Below are positions 13,693 to 21,484 of a stretch of DNA of 29,862 nt, one piece after another (position 1 is the first letter of the stretch; each line of letters begins with the position of its first letter). Source of the DNA: a virus; the IMG/VR virus record IMGVR_UViG_3300028287_000021, positions 1 to 29,862 of that record; one strand, written 5' to 3'. The translations under genes and the position numbers were made by a program. A model generated the notes under the pieces. It was not told where the DNA came from and searched no databases. It saw only the letters and a list, made by a program, of their open reading frames with translations.

Positions 13693-14220
13693 TTATTTAT
13701 TTAATAATTGTTCTACTTCTTTACTTAATTTGTATTTATTTTTCACATTCTCAATACTTCCACCTTTTTGTATATAATCACTGGCTTTTTTAAAAGCTTC
13801 AGAATCTTTAGCTAACTCAGATTTTTGCTTTACAGTTTTTTTAACAACTGCATTCAAACCACTTGCGCCATTTGCATCATCATCCTCAGCCTGTAATGCT
13901 AACAATCCGGTTAGGGTATATCTTCTATAATATGTTATAGCTGAACCTAATTTTTGTGGATCATTGATTTCCGGTAATTGCAAAGCGGATATTACACCAC
14001 CCGTTCCATCTACACATATTATTTTGCTATAAACCATATTCTCTTCTATAGGTTGCAACAACAACAATCTATGTTTTTTTAATAGAGGGTGTAGTTGCTT
14101 AATCAAAGAGTTAATATCAAAATACTTAGATTTATAAAAAGGATTAGTAGCATCTTTACTAATAGATCCTATCTCTTGCTGCAGATTAAACAGCTTCTCA
14201 TTAATCTCCATTTTTTTCAT
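13693..14220 (-). CDS. erf: ERF-family single-strand annealing protein
   Basis: 175 aa. The ERF signature GSAITYYRRYTLTGLLALQAEDDDAN lies at about 93-118, preceded by NPFYKSKYFDINSLIKQL. ERF proteins form rings that anneal complementary single strands, used for phage recombination and genome circularisation. Two starts are possible (14220, MKKMEINEK, or 14211, MEINEK). The C-terminal 50 residues are Lys-rich and variable. Neighbours are an SSB and NinG; the matching exonuclease is the RecE-like protein at 6392-7429. Confidence 0.9.
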   Translation of the reverse strand: MKKMEINEKLFNLQQEIGSISKDATNPFYKSKYFDINSLIKQLHPLLKKHRLLLLQPIEENMVYSKIICVDGTGGVISALQLPEINDPQKLGSAITYYRRYTLTGLLALQAEDDDANGASGLNAVVKKTVKQKSELAKDSEAFKKASDYIQKGGSIENVKNKYKLSKEVEQLLNK

Positions 14221-14308
14221 AACTTAAAATCAATTGTTCTTTTAATTGTTTGTTTTCGTGTTTTAATTCCTGCAATTCCCAATGCAGTTCTTCATTTGTT
14301 TTATTCAT
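14201..14308 (-). CDS. Mini-gene, 35 aa, coiled-coil leader of the ERF unit
   Basis: The ATG at 14308 encodes MNKTNEELHWELQELKHEN, an amphipathic helix, and ends 20 bases inside the ERF gene. Its start is 20 bases after a good promoter candidate. It may be a real coiled-coil peptide or a leader that couples translation to ERF. Confidence 0.45.
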   Translation of the reverse strand: MNKTNEELHWELQELKHENKQLKEQLILSYEKNGD

Positions 14309-14327
14309 AATAAATATTTTAATTAAA

Positions 14328-14360
14328 CAAATATAAACAAATTTTTAAACAAACCACAAA
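14328..14360 (-). promoter_or_regulatory. Candidate Bacteroidota-type promoter, with intergenic motif copy C
   Basis: On the minus strand TTTG (14357-14360), 21 bases, then TATATTTG (14328-14335), matching TTTG-N19-21-TAnnTTTG. Between them lies the 18-base motif ATATAAACAAATTTTTAA (plus strand 14331-14348). It would drive the mini-gene, ERF and SSB genes. Confidence 0.5.
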
Positions 14361-14388
14361 AAAAAAGGGCAAGATATGAATCCTACCC
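14357..14388 (-). terminator. Rho-independent terminator after ninG
   Basis: The minus-strand stem GGGTAGGAT / ATCTTGCCC (9 pairs including two G-T) has a TCAT loop (14367-14388) and is followed by ten T. It begins 22 bases after the ninG stop; its T run overlaps the -33 box of the next promoter. Confidence 0.75.
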
Positions 14389-14410
14389 AATTTTCAAACA
14401 AAACAAAGGA

Positions 14411-14809
14411 TTAAAGAAACTCTTTTAGCTCTTCGCTATATTTTTTTATTAGATCCTGCAATTCGTCGCTTGTAAATTTAATAATTTCTTGGCTTTTAAT
14501 AAACAATTCTTCTGATAAACTTTTACCCAAAAAAACAGAATACTTATACTGTTGACCCCATTGGAACACATTACATCCAACACACTGCGGATGAACATTT
14601 CTTATATCCCATCTCGTAGAATAATGCCGTCTACTCATAAAATGCCCTGCTTGGATGCCATCGTTTTTCCAATATCCTTTCTTTCCACATGTAACACAAG
14701 TGCAAATTCCTTTATCATCTGAATTAGATAACCTAACATATTCACTAAAAACCACATCTAGCTTTTTAACTAGTTTGCTTCTTGTTGGTTTTTTAGAATT
14801 TTTAGGCAT
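14411..14809 (-). CDS. ninG: NinG-like recombination nuclease
   Basis: 132 aa from the ATG at 14809 (MPKNSKKPTRSK); a TTG 15 bases earlier is less likely. It matches lambda NinG (Rap), a Holliday-junction resolving endonuclease: basic N-terminus, zinc-type Cys pairs CTCVTC (36-41) and CVGC (76-79), QAGHFMSRR and STRWDIRNVHPQC, then a helical C-terminus. It is expected to resolve recombination intermediates produced with ERF. It starts 4 bases after the preceding stop and is followed by a terminator. Confidence 0.9.
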   Translation of the reverse strand: MPKNSKKPTRSKLVKKLDVVFSEYVRLSNSDDKGICTCVTCGKKGYWKNDGIQAGHFMSRRHYSTRWDIRNVHPQCVGCNVFQWGQQYKYSVFLGKSLSEELFIKSQEIIKFTSDELQDLIKKYSEELKEFL

Positions 14810-14813
14810 CGTT

Positions 14814-15056
14814 TTACGAATCAAGATGGTTTAATAATAGTTTACCATCATTTTCATTAAAACCTTTTATTAATTTATAAAGATATTTACTATCCGATTT
14901 AACCTTATTTGTTTCAGCTTTAGTGCTATCTATACCTAAGTTAGTATAAGATATAGCATCCAATTCTAAAATACTATCTGTTCTGTCTTTAACAGATAAT
15001 TGAAAATCTTTAGCAATTTTTTCTGCTAAATTTCTAATAGTTAAATCTTCTGACAT
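14814..15056 (-). CDS. Small protein at the head of the recombination unit, unknown
   Basis: 80 aa, MSEDLTIRNLAEKIAKDFQL, soluble, balanced charge, mostly helical, no Cys. It is the first gene after a promoter candidate and directly precedes ninG. No family recognised; an early regulator or recombination accessory factor is possible. Confidence 0.6.
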   Translation of the reverse strand: MSEDLTIRNLAEKIAKDFQLSVKDRTDSILELDAISYTNLGIDSTKAETNKVKSDSKYLYKLIKGFNENDGKLLLNHLDS

Positions 15057-15099
15057 TTTTTAATTTATATTATAATTGATTAATTAACCACTAACCCAC

Positions 15100-15131
15100 C
15101 AAATTTACACGCTTTTTTTTTAAAATGTAAA
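15100..15131 (-). promoter_or_regulatory. Candidate Bacteroidota-type promoter
   Basis: In a 105-base non-coding gap the minus strand reads TTTA (15128-15131), 20 bases, then TAAATTTG (15100-15107), an exact TAnnTTTG -7 box with a one-mismatch -33 box. The start codon at 15056 is about 44 bases downstream. It separates the lysis genes from the recombination genes. Confidence 0.5.
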
Positions 15132-15161
15132 CTTTTTATGATTAAATATATTAACAAGTTA

Positions 15162-15293
15162 CTATTTACCTTGCCCTTTATATGTTTTTTTATAAAGCTT
15201 ACTAGATTTCAGTTTAGATGTTTTTGATTTTGAGTGTATCCCTTTACGCTTAACGCTTTTCTTTTTATAAGAATATATTATTTGCTTTGCCAT
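15162..15293 (-). CDS. Small highly basic protein
   Basis: 43 aa (MAKQIIYSYKKKSVKRKG), about 40 percent Lys/Arg and ending KTYKGQGK. Its ATG overlaps the holin stop as TAATG. The run KRKGIHSKSKTSKLKSSKLY resembles small basic proteins I know from flavobacterial phages; a nucleic-acid or capsid role is possible but unproven. Confidence 0.6.
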   Translation of the reverse strand: MAKQIIYSYKKKSVKRKGIHSKSKTSKLKSSKLYKKTYKGQGK

Positions 15294-15709
15294 TACCTAT
15301 GTTTGTTGTTGCCAAATACTTTTTCAACCCCTCTGGAGCCAAAATAACCACCTATAACGATCGATAATAATCCCGTAATGCTATCCAACGGGTAACCTAA
15401 ATACCATCCAGCTACGTAGCTTATAGTCAGAAAAACTAGAGTCAATGGTCTTACATTAGAAGCTAACCAAGAACCACTTCTAGCATCAGCAACCCATCTT
15501 TTGGTTGTACCATCTATTTCTGCCCTTTCTAATTCTAATTTTTTAAGTGCATAGGATTTATCCTCCTCAGACATTTCTGAGCCCCCTATAATAGCCTGTA
15601 TAACACTTCCTGCTAAGCTATCTCCTGCTACTGCACCAACTATATCTGGTATTTTATTTAAAAGAAATTTACCTACTTGGGTATCTTTAAATTTTTTCTT
15701 TTCAGGCAT
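15293..15709 (-). CDS. Three-helix holin-like membrane protein
   Basis: 138 aa. An amphipathic N-terminal region (IPDIVGAVAGDSLAGSVIQAIIGG) is followed by a soluble helix with DARSGSWLASNVRPLTLVFL, then two membrane helices at about 90-125. This is the layout of the phage holin family with three transmembrane helices, with NVRPLTL as typical junction. It would form the inner-membrane lesion that lets the endolysin out. It follows the endolysin gene by 18 bases. Confidence 0.7.
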   Translation of the reverse strand: MPEKKKFKDTQVGKFLLNKIPDIVGAVAGDSLAGSVIQAIIGGSEMSEEDKSYALKKLELERAEIDGTTKRWVADARSGSWLASNVRPLTLVFLTISYVAGWYLGYPLDSITGLLSIVIGGYFGSRGVEKVFGNNKHR

Positions 15710-15727
15710 AAAGTTGTTCCTACGGTA

Positions 15728-16084
15728 TTAGTATGTCCAAACTGAATTTGGTTTAGAAATATCGGTGTCGCAGTGAATAAAGTTTTTTGCAACTCCAATT
15801 CTGCTAAATCCTGCTCTAATAAGTGCGTTAAGTATAATGTATCTTTCGTTTCCACTACCAACTGCGATATCTGCTGCAACCCCAATGAGGTGGCTTGAAT
15901 TTGGCACGCCTCCGACTGATTTATTGTGATCTTCTGTTCTGTAACCACTTGTAATTTTAAATGGTATTGCTGCGAGTTCCCTAGCGTGTTCGAGTTTATA
16001 AAGAAAGTTAATATCCATATTTTTCCCAGAATTGGGTAAACTAGGACAGTCAAACTCTGATAGGGAAAAGAATTTAAGGTTCAT
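15728..16084 (-). CDS. Endolysin, peptidase M15 family
   Basis: 118 aa, a single M15A-type zinc peptidase domain. The metal ligands are His65 and Asp72 in SSHLIGVAAD and His104 in FIHCD, with ITSGYRTEDHN earlier. M15 enzymes cleave D-Ala-containing peptide bonds of peptidoglycan. There is no signal peptide, consistent with release through a holin. Its ATG overlaps the stop of the upstream membrane-protein gene (ATGA). Confidence 0.9.
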   Translation of the reverse strand: MNLKFFSLSEFDCPSLPNSGKNMDINFLYKLEHARELAAIPFKITSGYRTEDHNKSVGGVPNSSHLIGVAADIAVGSGNERYIILNALIRAGFSRIGVAKNFIHCDTDISKPNSVWTY

Positions 16085-16239
16085 ACAAATATGCTATAAA
16101 TTAATTTCCAAAGAATAAAGAACAGTACAAAACCTACAAAGATAACCTTACCTTTCTCAAATATACTGTCGCTATTCCATCCATTAAATACCCATTTAAT
16201 AACTTCTGCTTTTGCTATATCGTAATACTTTTTTATCAT
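16081..16239 (-). CDS. Small single-pass membrane protein in the lysis cluster
   Basis: 52 aa from the ATG at 16239, MIKKYYDIAKAEVIKW, with a membrane helix at about 32-52 reading VIFVGFVLFFILWKLIYSIFV. Tight coupling to the endolysin suggests a lysis accessory (holin, antiholin or spanin part). Confidence 0.6.
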   Translation of the reverse strand: MIKKYYDIAKAEVIKWVFNGWNSDSIFEKGKVIFVGFVLFFILWKLIYSIFV

Positions 16240-16242
16240 AAT

Positions 16243-16647
16243 TTATTTTTTAGGTGGGTAATTCTTATCGTCAAAATCCATAGCAGCTTTAAGGATTATT
16301 TTATCCATCATATTATCTTGGTTTTGTAGCATCTCTTTTTGTAAGTTAATTACCATTTCTTCAAGATTGTCTTTAGCAGCTACTAGCATTTCTATTTGTT
16401 GGTCTTTCTTCTCTAAACTTTGTTTAAGAGAGTTTATGTCGTCAGGTTTAGATCCTGTAATTGTGGCTACAGTTATGCCGATAGAGGCTGAGATCGTTCC
16501 TATTAACATCATTACAACCTCCTTATTCGTATCTAGTACAGGAAACTGTATTAAAGCTATAATTAAACCAATAACAAAAAGGAATATCAGTAATGAACCT
16601 ACATAACTTCTTATTTCTCTCGCTACTCCATTTTTAGGTAATTGCAT
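16243..16647 (-). CDS. Two-helix membrane protein with coiled coil (holin or spanin candidate)
   Basis: 134 aa. Two membrane helices at about 15-37 (VGSLLIFLFVIGLIIALI) and 44-64, then a charged coiled coil from about 70 to 115 (LKQSLEKKDQQIEMLVAAKD). Such proteins in phage lysis cassettes act as holins or i-spanin-like factors; no lipoprotein partner (lipobox) is seen. It starts directly after the 46-aa gene ends. Confidence 0.65.
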   Translation of the reverse strand: MQLPKNGVAREIRSYVGSLLIFLFVIGLIIALIQFPVLDTNKEVVMMLIGTISASIGITVATITGSKPDDINSLKQSLEKKDQQIEMLVAAKDNLEEMVINLQKEMLQNQDNMMDKIILKAAMDFDDKNYPPKK

Positions 16648-16788
16648 TTACTTTACTTTTTTAATTATGCTTATAATCGTGTATCCGATCGCTAGACAAA
16701 GTGAAATTGTTTGAAGATATGGGTTAGCTTCGCTCAGGCTTAATCCAAGCGCAAATAAATTCGTAACTGCAATCTTCAAATCTTCCAC
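16648..16788 (-). CDS. Small membrane protein, holin-like, GTG start
   Basis: 46 aa from GTG at 16788 (VEDLKIAVTNLFALGLSLSE), with one helix TISLCLAIGYTIISII and a basic end KKVK. The arrangement (short soluble N-terminus, SLSEAN turn, single helix, Lys tail) matches tiny holin-like proteins I know from flavobacterial phages. It ends immediately before the next ATG. Confidence 0.6.
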   Translation of the reverse strand: MEDLKIAVTNLFALGLSLSEANPYLQTISLCLAIGYTIISIIKKVK

Positions 16789-16794
16789 AATAAC

Positions 16795-17196
16795 TTAGCC
16801 ATCTAATAAATCTGTTAAACCTTCTATTGTTTTGATGTCACTATATATTTGAGCATACAAATTAGTTCCGTGGTCGTAATTTGGCAACTGTCTTACTTCG
16901 CTAAATAAGAAATTTTCTTGATTTTGTGCTTTAGCAAGTTTTGTATCATAAGCAGCATATCTATAATGAATAACATTATCTTTTGAAATGTTTTGTGACG
17001 AATCAACATTATAATAATGAAAGTTGTCAATCTGTTTTACGGATAAATATATATTATTATAATCCGTTCTGCTTTCTACCCTTACAGGAATTTCAAAAGT
17101 TTCGACGTTTCCATCTACATCAGTAATTGTTTCTGTTGTAGTATCCGTTTCGTGATCTGTATACTCTATGTGAGTGCAATTTCCTGTTAAAGCCAT
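16795..17196 (-). CDS. Virion-associated or fibre accessory protein, unknown
   Basis: 133 aa, MALTGNCTHIEYTDHETDT, acidic, beta-rich N-terminus with a stretch of Thr/Asp/Glu, then NIYLSVKQIDNFHYYN and a helical end. It sits between the fibre genes and the lysis genes. It resembles short tail-adjacent proteins of flavobacterial phages whose function is unknown. The 56 bases upstream are AT-rich with a poly-T run and no clear signal. Confidence 0.55.
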   Translation of the reverse strand: MALTGNCTHIEYTDHETDTTTETITDVDGNVETFEIPVRVESRTDYNNIYLSVKQIDNFHYYNVDSSQNISKDNVIHYRYAAYDTKLAKAQNQENFLFSEVRQLPNYDHGTNLYAQIYSDIKTIEGLTDLLDG

Positions 17197-17252
17197 TTTT
17201 TATCCATTTTATTGTTAATTAACATATTAATTTTTTTTTTTAATAATACAAT

Positions 17253-18065
17253 CTAACAAACACAAGTAAGGGTAGCATAATGGTCATTGTATGTACTGTA
17301 TCCACTAGCGCTCAACCTTCCGTTTACAGTTCTGGTGCCGTTACATCCTGGGCTGCTAAAATATATTACACCACTTATCGAAAAACTTTTTGAGCCTGTA
17401 CCGGTTAAATTATACCCCCCAACACCATTCGAAGTTTGTCCTGGTATGAAAATCGACGCACTGACCGTTGTAGAACCTGTTTTGTTCATACTATTCCTAC
17501 CCCACCTAGCAAAAGTACTTCCTTCACTATAGCCGCAATTATTTGTTCCAGAAGATGGTGCAGCGTTGCTTATTCTACTTCCAAGACTACTAAATAGTGA
17601 TGCAACTGTAGGTTGTGAAGTTGTGACGGTTATCATTGAACCGATTGTTGTTCCTGCTGAGTTTGTCGCAAAGGGAAAATAACGATACGTTGTCGAAGAA
17701 CTTAATCCAGTAAAATTCCTGGTGAATGATCCTGTTGTTCCTGAAACTGTGTATTTGGTGTTATTAGTTGCCGTTGTCGATGTGCCAAAGTAAAACCCTC
17801 TTTCTGTAATAGTTCCCCCACCATCGCTTGTAACATTCCCTCTTGCAGTCATTGAACTACTTGTAATTGAAATTGCTGAACTTGATGTCACACTAGGTGC
17901 TACTGCATCTACATAACCATAAAACTCCTCCATTCCGTTAGGAGCAGTAAACCCTGCTGATGCAGATAAACCATTTAATGATACATCTGTTCCTGTACCT
18001 GTTCCATTAATTTCTAGGTTAATGTCTGCATTTAGTCTTAATTGACCACTACTTGGAACTGCCAT
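17253..18065 (-). CDS. Tail fibre with FN3-like domain
   Basis: 270 aa. The N-terminus MAVPSSGQLRLNADINLEIN followed by NGMEEFYGY is typical of flavobacterial phage fibre proteins and probably attaches to the tail. Residues about 53-150 form an FN3-like domain (SVTSSSAISITSSSMTARG, ERGFYFGTS, LSSSTTYRYFPFATN). The C-terminal 120 residues are Gly/Ser/Asn-rich with four Cys, a plausible receptor-contact tip. It lies 3 bases after the S74 fibre gene. Confidence 0.75.
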   Translation of the reverse strand: MAVPSSGQLRLNADINLEINGTGTGTDVSLNGLSASAGFTAPNGMEEFYGYVDAVAPSVTSSSAISITSSSMTARGNVTSDGGGTITERGFYFGTSTTATNNTKYTVSGTTGSFTRNFTGLSSSTTYRYFPFATNSAGTTIGSMITVTTSQPTVASLFSSLGSRISNAAPSSGTNNCGYSEGSTFARWGRNSMNKTGSTTVSASIFIPGQTSNGVGGYNLTGTGSKSFSISGVIYFSSPGCNGTRTVNGRLSASGYSTYNDHYATLTCVC

Positions 18066-18068
18066 AAT

Positions 18069-18953
18069 TTATTTTTTTAAATCTTCAACTTGTTTTGATA
18101 AATCTTTAACCGCTTCAATTAAAACACCAATAAGACCATCGTAATTAACTGTAAGTCTTTTTTCGTCACCTTCTAATGGCTGAACTTCTTTTACTAAGTC
18201 AGGAAATACTTTTTGTACATCTTGAGCAATAACACCAACGCTAGATTTTCCGTTAGCCTTCCAATCATAAGTAACTCCATTTAGCTTACTTACAGCTTCT
18301 AATGGATTTTCTATTTTCTTAATATTTTCTTTTAATCTTTCATCCGAAAAGGCTGTACTTGCTGCTACTACATCTCCTGCAACTTGTAGGTCAAAAGACG
18401 AATCTAATCTCATTTTTTCAGCATTACCTATAAATGAGCTTATTTGATTATCAGTAGCAAAAGAAATATAGTCATCACTTGCACCTCTACCAATTTTTAA
18501 ACCTGTATTATGGATTGATGTTACAGTTGTTAAGTCAGCATCCAAATCAAATTCTAAAGTATTAAGTGTAATTCCATCACCTGCTGTGTAAGTATTACCT
18601 GCTGAACCCCAAGAAAAAGTACCATCGCCATCGGACAAAAGTGCTTGACCTGCTGTTCCATTTCCTGTTACTTTTAGATTGTCAGCATCTACTACATCAC
18701 TTGCAATAGTTAATGCAGTCGCACCTGTTACCTCGCCTGTATGCGTTGCATTAGGTTCCGAGTTAGTTACTGTAACATTTCCTGTCGCCTGATCTACAGA
18801 GATACCTGTACCTGCTATAATACTACCTACATCACCGGCATCGTCTGTGTATAGTTCTGTAAAATTACTATTAACCTTATCAAAGGCCGTTCTCAAGGGA
18901 TCGCCACTACCATCGTTAGCGGTGCTTCCTATGTTTATTATCTGTTTAGCCAT
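18069..18953 (-). CDS. Tail fibre with C-terminal S74 intramolecular chaperone
   Basis: 294 aa. The N-terminal motif INIGSTANDGSGDPLRTAF and VNSNFTELY is common at the start of phage fibres. A Gly/Thr-rich beta shaft follows to about 200. The C-terminus is a peptidase S74 (endosialidase-type) chaperone: SDERLKENIKKIE (Ser203 next to the expected self-cleavage point), YDWKANGKSSVGVIAQDVQ, then a coiled coil SKQVEDLKK. The domain trimerises the fibre and cleaves itself off. Confidence 0.9.
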   Translation of the reverse strand: MAKQIINIGSTANDGSGDPLRTAFDKVNSNFTELYTDDAGDVGSIIAGTGISVDQATGNVTVTNSEPNATHTGEVTGATALTIASDVVDADNLKVTGNGTAGQALLSDGDGTFSWGSAGNTYTAGDGITLNTLEFDLDADLTTVTSIHNTGLKIGRGASDDYISFATDNQISSFIGNAEKMRLDSSFDLQVAGDVVAASTAFSDERLKENIKKIENPLEAVSKLNGVTYDWKANGKSSVGVIAQDVQKVFPDLVKEVQPLEGDEKRLTVNYDGLIGVLIEAVKDLSKQVEDLKK

Positions 18954-18963
18954 TATTTATTAT

Positions 18964-19131
18964 TTAAAATTTTGTTGCGTCTGCTTTTATTATTGTTGTA
19001 TCAGCTAATATTAATGTGGTATCCGATGTTAATAAAGAACCATCCGCGTCAAAAGGATAGACTATACCCCAACCATTTGCTTCATTAGTATTACCAAACC
19101 AACTTAATGGATATATAGATCCCCAACTCAT
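18964..19131 (-). CDS. Mini-gene, 55 aa, virion-cluster protein
   Basis: The ATG at 19131 gives MSWGSIYPLSWFGNTNEANG and ends ADATKF. Aromatic and Gly-rich, with FDADGS and repeated LADTT. I recognise the SWGSIYP...WFGN form from small genes of flavobacterial phages lying before fibre genes; function is unknown. Its ATG overlaps the stop of the 35-aa gene. Confidence 0.65.
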   Translation of the reverse strand: MSWGSIYPLSWFGNTNEANGWGIVYPFDADGSLLTSDTTLILADTTIIKADATKF

Positions 19132-19235
19132 TTCGCTTTATTTATAGTATTACAATTATTTTTTTTGCTTTTTGTTATATAAGTAAAATACTGCTTCAAC
19201 TTATTAACGTTATCCTGTTTTGGTTTATATTTCAT
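19128..19235 (-). CDS. Mini-gene, 35 aa, coupled on both sides
   Basis: The ATG at 19235 lies in the ATGA stop of the connector gene, and its own TGA lies in the ATGA start of the 55-aa gene. The product MKYKPKQDNVNKLKQYFTYI is Lys/Asn-rich and very basic. The perfect fit between two overlaps is the main support; it may serve to carry ribosomes across. Confidence 0.5.
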   Translation of the reverse strand: MKYKPKQDNVNKLKQYFTYITKSKKNNCNTINKAK

Positions 19236-19735
19236 AACACCCAGCCTTCAAAACTTGCATCCTTATCAGGATATACATCTGAATTGTTATTGGTGTAATA
19301 TTCAGGAAATTTACTAGAAGCGTTGTAGCTCATATAATCAATGAATCTATCTGTATAATACTGCGCTGTATCCCTTTCCTTCTCTATTAGAAAATCAACT
19401 TCCTCTTTCGATACATTTTCAGCATTTTCTGAACTATGTTTAAATACGCCTTTGTTTGCTACAGTGTAAGCTGCAAAGGGTAAATATTCTACCATAGACC
19501 AATGTATGAGCATAGGTTTTACATGATCCGTTACTAAATCTAAATAATCCCCCGTTAAATTGGATGCTAATATATCTGCTTGTAGTTTATTATATAGGTC
19601 TGTGCCTATGTAATTTTGGATATGTATATCCTGAGCAATTTTAACATATTGTATAAATTTATCAGTATCAACATTCCCATTAACAGCTGTAAATTTTACT
19701 ACATCTTTTCTTGTTACAAATAATGCTTGTGCCAT
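19232..19735 (-). CDS. Head-tail connector, DUF6712-like
   Basis: 167 aa. ALFVTRKDVVKFTAVNGNVD, IQYVKIAQDIHIQNYIGTDLYNKL and VKPMLIHWSMVEYLPFAAYT are typical of the DUF6712 family of small virion proteins in Bacteroidota phages, which by their all-helical form and place after the portal probably act as head-completion connectors. It starts 3 bases after the portal gene ends. Confidence 0.75.
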   Translation of the reverse strand: MAQALFVTRKDVVKFTAVNGNVDTDKFIQYVKIAQDIHIQNYIGTDLYNKLQADILASNLTGDYLDLVTDHVKPMLIHWSMVEYLPFAAYTVANKGVFKHSSENAENVSKEEVDFLIEKERDTAQYYTDRFIDYMSYNASSKFPEYYTNNNSDVYPDKDASFEGWVL

Positions 19736-19738
19736 TTT

Positions 19739-21484
19739 TTATCTATTTATAAATCCTTCTTTAGGCATATCTTTAGGACGCTTTGCTACCTTAGAATCAT
19801 TTACCTCCGGTTTAAAACCTTCTTTTTTTGCTTTGTTTACACTTATTTCCGCATTTGGATTTGTTGCATCTGGTTTAACACCCTTAGCCATATACGTTTT
19901 ACGCATCCAAAAATGGTGGCACGATCCCCCACCTTTATAGAGCCATATATCGTAAGTTGAATTAGATCCCTTAGGTCCCCAACCTGCATTTACAGCTTTT
20001 GTGCTCATTTGCATTATATCCTCTTTTCTGTATATTTTTTTATCCTTAATCATTTTTTGGCAAAAGCTTCTACTTACATTTTTACCTTCCTTCATCGTTT
20101 CTTTTAAAGGGGAATATTGGTAGCGAACTTTAAATTTCATATCATCCGACTCACCATCCTGACTACTTTTTGCATTAGGCCTTGCAGTTCCAGTAGAAGC
20201 TAGCCCAATCATTTTATCCAATGCTTCCTCCTGATCGTAATCAACCTGCCTTTCATCTACTAATTCCCAGTTTTCTAAATCCTCTTCCTCTCCAAAGTCA
20301 GATAGTAGATCAAACATTTTTTCGTCTGTTTGTGGTTTTACCTCCGAAAGCTTTACACCCGTCTCCTCCTCGCGTGCTTCATCTGTAATAGCATTGTCTG
20401 TTTCTATAAATGCTAAGGGCTGTAAAGTCTTAAAATAAAGCTTTAAAGAAATGCCGTTGACTGCCAAAATATCATCCATGCAGTCCGTTAATAAATCTTG
20501 GTAAGGTTTTATAGTAATGTTATCAAAAAGCAAAGCAGCGGTCTTTATTTCATCCGCATTCGATCCCAAACCATTGTTATCTGTTCTAATACCTAATAAT
20601 AATGGACTTGTTACTCTATGAGATACTATTAATTTAGCAGAACATTCACTTGCTAGATATTCATAATGAGCGGGGGCATCATTCAAGGGTATATCATCTA
20701 CTGTTGTTTTGCTTTCAGCATTATTGTTAAATGCAATAATCACCTTTTCTCCCCTTGCTCCGGTTAATTTATGCATTACATCGTTTTTCACTTGCAATTG
20801 CTTTTCCTTATCCGGCACGCCATTATTAAAGTTTACTACTTTAGTTCCACTAAAACCGTTTTGTACGTCATTAATTAAATAATCCGCAATCTCTGATTCG
20901 AGTTCAGCATACGCCAAACCACCTTGGTAATCCACTGGGCAATAGTAATCATATCCCGATACGTATTTTTTTACGATCTTAATTTCTGGCTCATTACCAT
21001 TACCACAACCAAATGCTGCTATACGCTGAGGTTTATCGCTTCTTTTTACTTCTTTCCAGTTGGGGTGGTAGTAATAAGCTTCTATCTTACCCTCCTCATT
21101 CATTTTTTCTGCGCGTAAAGTTTGGCGCGGAAAATGTTCAGCGCTTATAACTTTCCCTTTTTTATATAAAATCTGAAAAGATCCCTCTCCTAATAATTTA
21201 AGATCTAAAACAACTTTTCTTAAACAATTATCTCCTACGATAGATCGTAAGGAAGCATATTCATCTGGTTTTTTGCTACTATCCAAAGCATCTAAACCTT
21301 TACCATAAATCATATTGCTCACGCCATTAATAATGGAGTGGTTCGTAGCAGATTCAGTATATAGATTAATTAAATATGAATAGTAATCATTATCATCCCC
21401 GTATTCAACCCATTCACGATTTTTATCCTCGCTAATTTTAGGTCTGTTATAAGATGCTAAGTTAACTATATGTAGATTATCCAT
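19739..21484 (-). CDS. Portal protein with C-terminal extension
   Basis: 581 aa. The N-terminal about 430 residues have portal features: INLYTESATNHSIINGVSNM, LGEGSFQILYKKGKV and the conserved ARGEKVIIAFNNN...HYEYLASECSAKLIVSHRV...LLLGIRTD block. The portal ring joins head and tail and is the channel for DNA. From about 450 a second domain follows: RYQYSPL, VSRSFCQKMIKDKKIYRKEDI, VNAGWGPKGS and YKGGGSCHHFWMRKTY, a module I know from virion morphogenesis proteins of this phage group. The Cys-His-His cluster may bind metal. Its ATG overlaps the preceding stop (TAATG). Confidence 0.8.
   Translation of the reverse strand: MDNLHIVNLASYNRPKISEDKNREWVEYGDDNDYYSYLINLYTESATNHSIINGVSNMIYGKGLDALDSSKKPDEYASLRSIVGDNCLRKVVLDLKLLGEGSFQILYKKGKVISAEHFPRQTLRAEKMNEEGKIEAYYYHPNWKEVKRSDKPQRIAAFGCGNGNEPEIKIVKKYVSGYDYYCPVDYQGGLAYAELESEIADYLINDVQNGFSGTKVVNFNNGVPDKEKQLQVKNDVMHKLTGARGEKVIIAFNNNAESKTTVDDIPLNDAPAHYEYLASECSAKLIVSHRVTSPLLLGIRTDNNGLGSNADEIKTAALLFDNITIKPYQDLLTDCMDDILAVNGISLKLYFKTLQPLAFIETDNAITDEAREEETGVKLSEVKPQTDEKMFDLLSDFGEEEDLENWELVDERQVDYDQEEALDKMIGLASTGTARPNAKSSQDGESDDMKFKVRYQYSPLKETMKEGKNVSRSFCQKMIKDKKIYRKEDIMQMSTKAVNAGWGPKGSNSTYDIWLYKGGGSCHHFWMRKTYMAKGVKPDATNPNAEISVNKAKKEGFKPEVNDSKVAKRPKDMPKEGFINR

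Noticed and set aside
15673-16053. 126-codon minus-strand frame over the endolysin
   Set aside because: It overlaps the M15 peptidase in another frame; the peptidase has its full set of metal ligands, and the alternative shows no motif.
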